Assembly: GCF_013522705.1 (NCBI RefSeq)
Contig: NZ_JAAMRE010000010.1
Span: forward strand, 62,001-126,000
Source of the DNA: Pseudomonas lurida
GTDB lineage: Bacteria; Pseudomonadota; Gammaproteobacteria; Pseudomonadales; Pseudomonadaceae
Direction: 5' to 3'
Length of the DNA stretch: 64,000 bases
Under the pieces are notes generated by a model. The model saw only the letters and a list, made by a program, of their open reading frames with translations, was not told the origin of the DNA and searched no databases. The translations under genes and the position numbers were made by a program. Below, one piece after another: positions 1 through 6,847 of the stretch; the stretch's first letter is position 1; the number at the start of each line of letters is the position of its first letter.

Positions 1-441
1 ATGTCGCCCCAGGTGAGCCTCACCCAGGTGGCGGAGGACTTGCTCGGGATCTGGCGCGAACCCATCGAGCAGAAGGGCCTGCAACTGATCTATCAACCGG
101 GCAGCCCTCTGGACACACGCTACAACACCACCTTCCTGCACGCCGTAATGGGCAACCTGCTGCGCAACGCCTTGCATTACACCGAGCAGGGCTTTATCCG
201 CCTGACCCTGGAACCTACCGGTTTCGTGGTGGAAGACAGCGGTGTCGGTATCCCCGAAGAAAAACGCGAGGCCATGTTCGAACCGTTCGTGCGTGGCAGT
301 GAGAAGCGCGGTGAAGGCCTGGGGCTGGGCCTGTCACTGGTGCAGCGGATCTGCGAGAACCAGGGCTGGAGTGTCAGCCTCAGTACCATGGAACCCAACG
401 GTTGCCGCTTTCACGTTGAGTTGAGTCAGGTCAAGCCTTGA
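1..441 (+). CDS. colS: ColS-type sensor histidine kinase, 3' end (partial)
   Basis: This is the C-terminal ATP-binding part of a membrane sensor kinase; the gene almost certainly begins upstream of the window, so the ATG at base 1 is internal. The visible 146 residues form a HATPase_c domain. The N box contains NLLRNA (about residues 51-56), the G1 box is DSGVGIP (about 79-85) and the G2 box is GEGLGLGLSLV. The sensor, HAMP and phospho-acceptor His segments lie outside. I call it ColS because the next two genes are a SAM methyltransferase and an InaA-type kinase, which follow colRS in other pseudomonads. ColRS is known to sense metal or envelope stress and to maintain outer-membrane integrity. 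Without the sensor domain the name depends on context. Confidence 0.75.
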   Translation: MSPQVSLTQVAEDLLGIWREPIEQKGLQLIYQPGSPLDTRYNTTFLHAVMGNLLRNALHYTEQGFIRLTLEPTGFVVEDSGVGIPEEKREAMFEPFVRGSEKRGEGLGLGLSLVQRICENQGWSVSLSTMEPNGCRFHVELSQVKP

Positions 442-545
442 CCGCGTCTGCTGCCGCTATCCTGCCATAAGCCGCCGTTATTCGGCGAAGATGGCGACTT
501 GCTATTGATTGTCTTTGTAAAGTCTTGAAATGTATGAATTTGGAC

Positions 546-561
546 AGGACAAGTTTTTCAC
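546..561 (+). promoter_or_regulatory. candidate ColR-binding site
   Basis: The downstream half is an exact TTTTTCAC at 554-561, preceded by an A and C at the expected offset (549-550). The consensus I recall for P. putida ColR is YYNASNNYTTTTTCAC; three upstream positions deviate. The site lies about 70 bases before the methyltransferase start, in a 187-base gap after colS, where a ColR-activated promoter would be expected. Confidence 0.45.
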
Positions 562-628
562 AACGAGTTGACCTGGCGATCACGTATCGCTGAATAGTTT
601 GTAGGCATCAGTCATTGGAGACCTGTTG

Positions 629-1309
629 ATGCCTACCCCGATCAAACTCGAATTTTCCGAAAAGTACGACGATCAGCACGCTCAGAAATATTTGCTCAAG
701 CATCAGGACAATCTGGCGCGCCGGTTGTCCCACAAACGCGACGAGCAATTGGCCCGAGGCGCGCTGGCGATGGCGGGCGAGCCCGGTTTGGTTTTGGACT
801 TGCCATGTGGCGCCGGCCGTTTCTGGCCGCTGCTGGCGGAAAAGCCCAACCGAATCATTATTGGTGCCGATAATTCCGCTTCGATGTTGAAGATAGCAAC
901 CGGCGCCCAACCGGCAGAGGTGGTGAAACGGGTACGCCCTTTGCAGACTTCAGCCTTTGATATTGATTTGCCAGATAACGCGGTCGACAGCATTTTTTGC
1001 ATGCGCTTGCTGCACCACATAGGTGATCCGGCGCATCGCCTGGCGATACTGCGGGAGTTTCAGCGAGTTACCCGAGACAGCGTGATCATCTCACTGTGGG
1101 TTGACGGCAATTTCAAGGCGTGGAAGCGCAAGCGTTCGGAAGCGCGTCGTCGTAGGAAAGGTGAGCAGGAAGGTTACCAAAACAGGTTTGTGTTACCGGC
1201 TGCTACTGTAGAAGCAGAATTCGAGCAGGCGGGTTTTCGCGTTCAGGAATCCCTGGACTTCATACCGCTCTACGCCATGTGGCGGGTATACGTATTACGC
1301 AAGAGGTAA
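629..1309 (+). CDS. class I SAM-dependent methyltransferase of the colRS locus
   Basis: A 226-residue cytoplasmic methyltransferase of the Methyltransf_11 type. The SAM-binding motif I is VLDLPCGAGRF at about residues 54-64, and an acidic/aromatic stretch with FDIDLPDNAVDSIF and LLHH follows as in this fold. The ATG at 629 is preferred over the TTG at 626 because GGAG at 617-620 is spaced eight bases from it. It is followed after four bases by the InaA-type kinase gene, so the two are co-transcribed. In P. putida the equivalent gene (orf222) and in P. fluorescens WCS365 a methyltransferase/wapQ operon lie downstream of colRS, with reported effects on the outer membrane and root colonisation. 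The substrate is not visible; an LPS-related one is an inference. Confidence 0.85.
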   Translation: MPTPIKLEFSEKYDDQHAQKYLLKHQDNLARRLSHKRDEQLARGALAMAGEPGLVLDLPCGAGRFWPLLAEKPNRIIIGADNSASMLKIATGAQPAEVVKRVRPLQTSAFDIDLPDNAVDSIFCMRLLHHIGDPAHRLAILREFQRVTRDSVIISLWVDGNFKAWKRKRSEARRRRKGEQEGYQNRFVLPAATVEAEFEQAGFRVQESLDFIPLYAMWRVYVLRKR

Positions 1310-1313
1310 CAGG

Positions 1314-2033
1314 ATGGCAGTTGAGTGCGTAGCAGGCAGTCACGTAGCTCCAGAAGAACGCTTCGATTATTTCTGGCGTCAGCAAGGCGAGTGGGTGGAA
1401 GAGCCCAATCGTCGTCGCGGTGGTGAAAGTGGGGTACAGCGAATCAAGACCGCCAGTGGTCGTTTGCTCTACAGCAAGCGACAGACCGGGCATATTTATC
1501 GCAGTTGGCTGCATCCCTTCGGGCGCCCCACGGTGCTGCGTGAGCGTGATGCTTTGAAGGGCTTGCGCCTGCTGGATGTGCGGGTGCCGGAAATGGTCTT
1601 CTGCGAAGCACGTCGCGATCCCGAGCATCAATGGAAGGCGTTGTTGGTGACGGCTTCGCTGGATGGTTTCGACGAAATCGAAAAATGGTACGCCGCCGGT
1701 GGCCGTGAGCAGTACGGCGAGCAGGTGCACGAACGTCTGCTCAAGGAAGTGGCGACCACCCTGGCGCGCATGCACAAGGGGCGTTGGCAGCACGGCTGCC
1801 TGTACATCAAGCATATCTTTGCGCGGGTGACAGGCGAGGGCGACTCGGCCACGGTAGAAGTGGCGCTGCTGGATTTTGAAAAATGCCGCCAGCGCCTGAC
1901 CGCTTATCGGGCGGCGTCCCATGACATGCTGCAACTGCGTCGCCATTCGTCGTGGAGCAGCGCCGATTGGGAAAAACTCAGCTACTTTTATGAGACGGCG
2001 TTTGGCAGCGCTATCAAGGGTTTAACCAGATGA
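1314..2033 (+). CDS. inaA: InaA/WapQ-type lipopolysaccharide kinase family protein
   Basis: A 239-residue member of the LPS kinase (Kdo/WaaP-like) superfamily, thought to phosphorylate heptose or other sugars of the LPS inner core in the cytoplasm before export. The catalytic-loop equivalent HGCLYIKH is at about residues 160-167, and the metal-binding equivalent LLDFEK at about 185-190. The basic N-terminal half should hold the nucleotide-binding lobe. It starts four bases after the methyltransferase stop, and its 3' end overlaps the next small gene by ATGA coupling. InaA was first named in P. aeruginosa and E. coli for weak-acid or stress induction. The family assignment is firm; the exact sugar substrate is unknown. 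Confidence 0.85.
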   Translation: MAVECVAGSHVAPEERFDYFWRQQGEWVEEPNRRRGGESGVQRIKTASGRLLYSKRQTGHIYRSWLHPFGRPTVLRERDALKGLRLLDVRVPEMVFCEARRDPEHQWKALLVTASLDGFDEIEKWYAAGGREQYGEQVHERLLKEVATTLARMHKGRWQHGCLYIKHIFARVTGEGDSATVEVALLDFEKCRQRLTAYRAASHDMLQLRRHSSWSSADWEKLSYFYETAFGSAIKGLTR

Positions 2034-2257
2034 AGCTAGAAATAGCGCGAGGTTTGTTCCTGGTGGGAGCGTTGGGCGTGGCAGCCTTGGCGCTGGCCGC
2101 CTGGGAGCAGCCTCGTACTCAGGTACTCAGCGCGTCGCAGGGCGGCGCGCAATGCCTGTTGCCGCGTGTCGCCAAGGCGAGCACGGCGGCCAAGCCCGAT
2201 CATGAACTGCTGCTGTTCATGTTCGGTCTGTCTCAAGGAATGAGGCCTCAAAGTTGA
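2030..2257 (+). CDS. small single-pass membrane protein, unknown function
   Basis: A 75-residue protein with one hydrophobic N-terminal segment (about residues 6-24, rich in L, V, A and G), followed by a polar tail with no recognised domain. Its start overlaps the inaA stop by four bases, so it is translationally coupled and belongs to the same unit. A strong terminator follows 20 bases after the stop. P. aeruginosa also has a small unannotated gene after inaA. Function cannot be inferred beyond a likely envelope location. A signal anchor is more likely than a cleaved peptide, because no clear cleavage site is seen. Confidence 0.7.
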   Translation: MKLEIARGLFLVGALGVAALALAAWEQPRTQVLSASQGGAQCLLPRVAKASTAAKPDHELLLFMFGLSQGMRPQS

Positions 2258-2277
2258 AACGTTTAAACCTCCCGAAC

Positions 2278-2308
2278 AGGGCCTTGCGATGCGAGGCCCT
2301 TTTTTTTG
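2278..2308 (+). terminator. rho-independent terminator after the inaA unit
   Basis: Perfect inverted repeat AGGGCCT (2278-2284) and AGGCCCT (2294-2300) with a nine-base loop, followed by a run of eight T. It is oriented to end the colS-inaA-side transcripts. Confidence 0.85.
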
Positions 2309-2335
2309 CGTTTTTTCCAGGCTGCCGGCTGGCGT

Positions 2336-3436
2336 TCACGCCAAGTGCAGGTGGTTATCCCAAAGCCCGGCCGGCAATTCCAAGGGTTTAGCCACCAACG
2401 GGGCCTGCCGGCAATCGTAGAAGCGGCACCGGCCCTGGCCCGAGGTGACCACGAACCCATCCGCCACCGCGCCCACACCGGCGCAGTCCGGCAGCGGACC
2501 GTCCAGGCGCAGCTCGCCGCTGTCCATGTCCCAGATAAAGAAGCGATTGCCGCGTGGCGCCGTCAGGGCCACCAGGCGCAACTCGCTGTGCACGGCCACG
2601 CTGGCGGTGTAATGCCCCATGGCCTGCAGTTGCGCGTCGGCCACCGGAAAAGCCATGAACGGTTGGCCTGGGCGCTTGATCGCCAGCAGTTCGGAGCGCT
2701 CCTGGGACGGGCCCATGAACTGCTGCCCGGTGAGAATCGTGCCATCGCTGGCGATGCCCATATGGCGCACGCTGTTCATCTGCTGGCCCAGGGTTTCCTT
2801 GCTGATCAGTGTGCCGTCGCGGCGCATCAGCACCAGGCTCGGCTCCATGGCGTTGAGGTTCATCTCCACGCGGCTTTCCGCTTCGGTGCGAATGCCCCCG
2901 TTGGCCACCACCAGGGTTTCACCGTCGGGCATCCATGAGACCTGGTGCGGGCCGATGCCGTGGGTGGACAGCTCGGCGCTGTGCACCAGGCGCTCGCCCT
3001 CGAACTTATACACGCCAAGGAGGCCACGGCCGGGGTCGGACGTATCGTTTTCGGTGGCGTACAGCCACTCGCCGCTCTTGTGGATTACCGCGTGGCCATA
3101 GAAGTGGCGATTGGCATTCGAGGTGATGGTTTGCAGCAGCGCGCCGTCGCGCAGGTCGATCAGGTAACTCTCGGTGCCAGGGCGACGGGCAACGAACAGC
3201 GCAATCGGCAGCGTGGGGTGGTTGATAATGTCGTGGCAGCGCTGGCCAACCTGGGTAGCGAACACCTGCTTGCCGTCCAAGCGAAAGCCCACGGCGTAGT
3301 GCCTGCCGTCCGTATCGTCACGTGCCGACAGCAGCAGCGGGCCGCTGCCCTTCTGCTTGAACAGCGTCCAGCCACCCAACGTAAGTGCGCTGAGCAGCAC
3401 GCTGCCGAGCGCCAAAGCCTGTCGCCTGAGCATCAT
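2336..3436 (-). CDS. DUF1513 periplasmic beta-propeller-like protein
   Basis: A 366-residue protein of family DUF1513. The N-terminus MMLRRQ plus a hydrophobic stretch to about residue 24 looks like a Tat-like or Sec signal or anchor: it has a twin-Arg-like LRRQA but no full SRRxFLK. The body has repeated strands with GE/DG turns (for example ENDTSDPGRG and VANGGIRTE), in keeping with a propeller fold. It is the last gene of a three-gene operon; its start shares one base with the imelysin stop (TGATG), which implies coupled translation. In P. aeruginosa the matching operon (the PA4370-PA4373 region) is iron-responsive. No biochemical role is established; a partner in periplasmic iron handling is an inference. 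Confidence 0.85.
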   Translation of the reverse strand: MMLRRQALALGSVLLSALTLGGWTLFKQKGSGPLLLSARDDTDGRHYAVGFRLDGKQVFATQVGQRCHDIINHPTLPIALFVARRPGTESYLIDLRDGALLQTITSNANRHFYGHAVIHKSGEWLYATENDTSDPGRGLLGVYKFEGERLVHSAELSTHGIGPHQVSWMPDGETLVVANGGIRTEAESRVEMNLNAMEPSLVLMRRDGTLISKETLGQQMNSVRHMGIASDGTILTGQQFMGPSQERSELLAIKRPGQPFMAFPVADAQLQAMGHYTASVAVHSELRLVALTAPRGNRFFIWDMDSGELRLDGPLPDCAGVGAVADGFVVTSGQGRCRFYDCRQAPLVAKPLELPAGLWDNHLHLA

Positions 3437-4500
3437 CAGTCACCGTCGTTGGCGTTAAAGCCCAGTTGGATCCCCAGCGCCTTGGCCAGCTCACCTTCGT
3501 GCAGGCGATGGACCACGTTGAGGCTGTCGTAGAGATCGTTCAGCTGCTGGCGCCCGGCGTCATCGTTCAACAGTTCGTTGAGGCTGCGCTGGTTGCTGGC
3601 GAACAGTTTAAGGGACGCGGCGTAGGCGGCGTCGATCTTGTCGGCCAAGGCTTTCTGATCCGCCGGCAGCAAGCCACGCAGGCCTTTATTGTCGACGCCG
3701 ACCCACACGGTCTGGGCGGCCGCGAGGCTGGCCTCCAGGCTTTGCAGCGACGACTGGCTACGCCACGCATCGGCCTGGAACGGCTGCGGGATGCCTTTGG
3801 TCTGGCGGCCCATGGGCGTGCCGAGCTTTTTCTTCAGGGTGTCCAGTGCGGTCACTTGCACCCGCAGCAGATCGGCGATCGCTTCGTGGGAATCGGCGTA
3901 ACGCTGGTTAGGGAACTTGCTCATTTGCGCGAGCATGCCGTCGGTGCTGTTCCAGCTGGCCAGGATCTCTTCGGCCAGGGCTTTCTGGCGCTCACCGATG
4001 GCCACCAGCAGCGGGCAGTAGCGGGCTTTCCGGGCGTCGTCGGCGAGGTCGGTCTTGGCGTCGTAGAGGATGTATTCGTAAGCCGACAGGCCCTGCACCA
4101 CCACGCTGGACTTGGCCAGGGCGGCGCCGTCGATCTGCGGCTGGGCCTCCACCAGTTGCTCGACCTGGCGACCCACCAGGTTCTTTTTATCCGGCCAGAA
4201 CTGCACTTGCCAGGCGCGATTGCCTTCTGCCAGCGGGCCGATCAGCAGCGGCTGCAGTTCGGCCCAGGCTTTTTGTGCGTGCAGGAAGTCGGCGCGGGCG
4301 GTGTCCAGGCTTTCCTTGCCTTGGCAATAGGCCAATGCGCTGACCGCCAATTGGCGGTCGGCTTCCACCCAGCGGCTGTAGGTGGGCAGGATCACTTGCT
4401 TGGCGATCGCCGCCGAGGTCACGGCCTGCGGGTCCTGGGGCGAGCAGGCACCGAGGGCAAGGGCGGCCAGGCTGGTGAACAACAACTTGGGACGGAACAT
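3436..4500 (-). CDS. imelysin family (M75-like) lipoprotein
   Basis: A 354-residue exported lipoprotein. The signal peptide ends in the lipobox LGAC with Cys19. The remainder is the all-helical imelysin domain also found in EfeO-type iron proteins. The family hallmark is GxHxxE; here the matching segment reads GLSAYE (residues 137-142), so the His is Ser while the Glu is kept. A metal site of the classical kind may therefore be absent or rebuilt. It lies between the di-heme DUF1111 gene (31 bases upstream) and the DUF1513 gene, which overlaps it by one base. Imelysin proteins are generally induced by iron limitation and placed in the periplasm. A peptidase activity should not be assumed from the M75 name. 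Confidence 0.85.
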   Translation of the reverse strand: MFRPKLLFTSLAALALGACSPQDPQAVTSAAIAKQVILPTYSRWVEADRQLAVSALAYCQGKESLDTARADFLHAQKAWAELQPLLIGPLAEGNRAWQVQFWPDKKNLVGRQVEQLVEAQPQIDGAALAKSSVVVQGLSAYEYILYDAKTDLADDARKARYCPLLVAIGERQKALAEEILASWNSTDGMLAQMSKFPNQRYADSHEAIADLLRVQVTALDTLKKKLGTPMGRQTKGIPQPFQADAWRSQSSLQSLEASLAAAQTVWVGVDNKGLRGLLPADQKALADKIDAAYAASLKLFASNQRSLNELLNDDAGRQQLNDLYDSLNVVHRLHEGELAKALGIQLGFNANDGD

Positions 4501-4531
4501 GTCGAGCTCCCTTCTGTAATTGGGGCGAAGC

Positions 4532-5959
4532 TTATAAAGAGTTCAGGAACGCCAGCAACGCAGCGCGCTGCTCGGCATTGAAGGACAACACATGCTGCTG
4601 CGCCGCCTGGGCCTCACCGCCATGCCAGAGCACGGCTTCGAGCAGGTTGCGGGCGCGGCCGTCATGCAGAAACTGGGTATGACCGCTTACGGTTTGCGTC
4701 AAACCGATACCCCACAACGGCGGTGTGCGCCAGTCGCGGCCACCGGCCTTGAATTCGCTGCGCCGATCGGCCAGGCCTTCGCCCATGTCGTGCAGCAACA
4801 GGTCGCTGTACGGGCGGATGGTCTGGTTCGCCAGCTCAGGCTCGGCGGCATCGGCGGCGGTGGTGAACGTGGGCTTATGGCAGCCCTGGCAGCCGGCCTG
4901 ATAGAACAGGTTTTTCCCGGCCAGCACCTGCGGCGCGTTGACGTCCCGGCGCACGGGCACGGCCAGGTTACGGGTATAGAACAGCACCAGGCGCAGGATG
5001 TTATCGCTGACTTCCGGCTCGCCATCGGGGCCATTGCCGTTGGGCGCCCGTTTGCAGGCGACTTGGGCGTCGGTGCAGTCATCGAAGGGTCTCAGGGTGG
5101 TGGTGAGGCCCATATCACCAGAGAACGCGTGAACATTTTGTTGATTGAGCGTGGGTTGCCCGGCTTTCCAGCCGAACCGGCCCAGCACGGTTTTCTGCTG
5201 GGCGTCGTCCCAGACCCAATTCGGCCGCCCGACAATGGCTTCGTTGTCGGCGGTTTTCGGGTCGGTGTTGCGCAGGATATCCGCGTCGCTGATCGCTTCG
5301 AGCAGGCCCAGGCCGATCATCGGCGGCGCGATGCGGGCCGAGAAGCGCGTGTCGGGGTGCATCGGGCCGTAGCCCAGTTGGGTGATTTGCAGGTCCGGCT
5401 TGCGCAGTTCCACCACGGTGCCGTCCTTGAAGGTCACATTGACCGGTGTGTAGTCGACGCGCACCTTGCCTTCCGGTACGACACCCGGCACGGCCATGTC
5501 CTGCAGTTGCCCGCCGTACACGGGCTCCGGCACCACGCCCAACTGCTCGATCAGCCTGGAGTAGGGTGCAGCATCCGGTATCGACAGGCGCACCAGCATG
5601 GACACGGCGTTGGGCGCGTCGGCCAGCGGCGGGTGCCCGCGGCCGTCCTTGATATGGCAGTTCTGGCAGGCATTGGTGTTGAACAGCGGGCCCAGGCCAT
5701 CGCGGGCGGTGGTGGTGGACGGCGCGATCACCCAGGGGCTGCGGAAAAAACTGTTGCCGACGCTGAAGTCCAGGCGGCGCGTGGGCGACAGGTTGGCGGA
5801 GGGCAGGGAAAACGCATTCTGGTCGTTTTTGTTCACCGTCGCTGCGCCGCCGGCTCGCGCTTCACCGGGCTCAGCCTGAGTGAAACGCGGGGCGTCATCG
5901 CACGCAACCAGGCCCAGGGCCATGAAGGCGACGCACAGACGAAAAAGCGAACGGAACAT
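4532..5959 (-). CDS. di-heme DUF1111 oxidoreductase-like lipoprotein
   Basis: A 475-residue protein of the DUF1111 family (annotated elsewhere as di-heme oxidoreductase or thiol oxidoreductase). I choose the Met at 5959, not an upstream one, because it gives a clean lipoprotein signal (LVAC, Cys20) and has AGGA five bases upstream. There are two c-type heme motifs, CQNCH (residues 98-102) and CQGCH (357-361). The conserved blocks LLHDMGEGLADR and FLHDGRARNL near the C-terminus are typical of the family, which resembles MauG/CcpA peroxidases. Heme attachment implies a periplasmic location. It is the first gene of an operon with the imelysin and DUF1513 genes. Redox treatment of iron before uptake is a plausible but unproven role. 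Confidence 0.88.
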   Translation of the reverse strand: MFRSLFRLCVAFMALGLVACDDAPRFTQAEPGEARAGGAATVNKNDQNAFSLPSANLSPTRRLDFSVGNSFFRSPWVIAPSTTTARDGLGPLFNTNACQNCHIKDGRGHPPLADAPNAVSMLVRLSIPDAAPYSRLIEQLGVVPEPVYGGQLQDMAVPGVVPEGKVRVDYTPVNVTFKDGTVVELRKPDLQITQLGYGPMHPDTRFSARIAPPMIGLGLLEAISDADILRNTDPKTADNEAIVGRPNWVWDDAQQKTVLGRFGWKAGQPTLNQQNVHAFSGDMGLTTTLRPFDDCTDAQVACKRAPNGNGPDGEPEVSDNILRLVLFYTRNLAVPVRRDVNAPQVLAGKNLFYQAGCQGCHKPTFTTAADAAEPELANQTIRPYSDLLLHDMGEGLADRRSEFKAGGRDWRTPPLWGIGLTQTVSGHTQFLHDGRARNLLEAVLWHGGEAQAAQQHVLSFNAEQRAALLAFLNSL

Positions 5960-6022
5960 CGAGTTTCCTGGACGAATGCGAAAAAGATGGGCGCAAAGTC
6001 TAACAGGGCAGGGCGGATTGAA

Positions 6023-6037
6023 TAAGAGCAATTATCG
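6023..6037. promoter_or_regulatory. weak Fur-box-like site before the di-heme operon
   Basis: The right half ATTATCG nearly matches the Fur half-site ATTATCA, but the left half is poor: about 9 of 14 informative positions match in all. It sits in the divergent gap between the di-heme operon and the nitroreductase gene. It is listed only because the operon type is known to respond to iron. Confidence 0.25.
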
Positions 6038-6099
6038 TTTGATGGACTCACGGACCATTCCCGCTAGAATGACCGCACATTTTTTTCTGGAGGTGGCCA

Positions 6100-6663
6100 A
6101 TGCAGGCTCTCGACGCTTTGCTCAACCGTGTTTCCGTGCCGCGTTTGCTGGAGCCGGCACCGACCCAGGCGCAGCGCGAGGTGCTTTTCGCTGCGGCCAT
6201 GCGAGCGCCGGACCACGGCCAACTGCGTCCGTGGCGCTTTCTCACCGTCGAAGGCTCGGCCCGTGAACAGATGGGCACGCTGCTGGCTGAAGCCGCGCGC
6301 CTGCAGGACCCCGAAGCCCCGCAGGCGGTCATCGACAAAGCCCAGAACGGCCCGTTGCGCGCGCCGCTGGTGGTGGTGGTGATCGCGCGCCTGCAGGAGC
6401 ATTTCAAGGTGCCCAAATCCGAACAGTTGCTGGCAGCGGCCTGCGCGGCCCATGGCATTCTACTGGCGGCCTACGCCCAAGGCATCGGTGCGGTGTGGCG
6501 CACTGGCGAATTGTCCTACTCGGCTCACGTTGCCAAGGGTTTAGGGCTGGCGGCGAATGAGGAAGTGATTGGCTTCCTCTATCTGGGCACACCGCAGAAC
6601 CCGCCGCGTACGGCGCCGAAGGAAGATGTGGCGGCGTTTGTGCAGGCTTGGACGGGTCTTTGA
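6100..6663 (+). CDS. YdjA-like nitroreductase family flavoprotein
   Basis: A 187-residue single-domain FMN nitroreductase, close in length to E. coli YdjA (183). The N-terminal FMN phosphate-binding basic segment is seen as APDHGQLRPWRF (about residues 36-47). The middle has a helix-rich AACAAHGILLAAYAQGIGAVWRTG block and the end a GFLYLGTP strand, both characteristic of YdjA/TdcY-like members. These enzymes use NAD(P)H to reduce nitro or enone compounds in the cytoplasm; the natural substrate is unknown. GGAGG lies eight bases before the ATG, and a TAGAAT -10-like element is at about 6065-6070. It diverges from the di-heme operon and is followed by a REP pair. Confidence 0.88.
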   Translation: MQALDALLNRVSVPRLLEPAPTQAQREVLFAAAMRAPDHGQLRPWRFLTVEGSAREQMGTLLAEAARLQDPEAPQAVIDKAQNGPLRAPLVVVVIARLQEHFKVPKSEQLLAAACAAHGILLAAYAQGIGAVWRTGELSYSAHVAKGLGLAANEEVIGFLYLGTPQNPPRTAPKEDVAAFVQAWTGL

Positions 6664-6665
6664 CA

Positions 6666-6757
6666 ATGGGGGGAGGGGGCTTGCACCCGATTGCAGTGTG
6701 TCAGTCAACTTATCTGTAGCTGACACATCGCTATCGGGGGCAAGCCCCCTCCCACTG
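6666..6757. repeat. REPIN: inverted pair of REP elements
   Basis: A GGGAGGGGGCTTGCaCCCGAT unit at 6669-6691 is mirrored by ATCGGGGGCAAGCCCCCTCCCAC at about 6733-6755. A 40-base spacer separates them and itself contains an inverted TGTCAG/CTGACA. This is the REPIN layout known from P. fluorescens. It lies between convergent genes, where it may limit read-through. Confidence 0.85.
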
Positions 6758-6810
6758 TTGATAGTCATTGCCTGGGCTGGATCATCTGAGCCCTTAACTG
6801 ACTGGCATTA

Positions 6811-6835
6811 GAGCAAGCCCCCTCCCACATTGGTC
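6811..6835 (-). repeat. single REP element
   Basis: GCAAGCCCCCTCCCACATTGG on the + strand is one half of the same REP family, 55 bases after the REPIN and just before the chemoreceptor stop. Confidence 0.75.
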
Positions 6836-6847
6836 CCGTGGTGTTTC

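Noticed and set aside
3436..4500. Calling the imelysin an insulin-cleaving peptidase.
   Set aside because: The GxHxxE His is replaced, and the operon context points to iron and heme redox chemistry rather than proteolysis.
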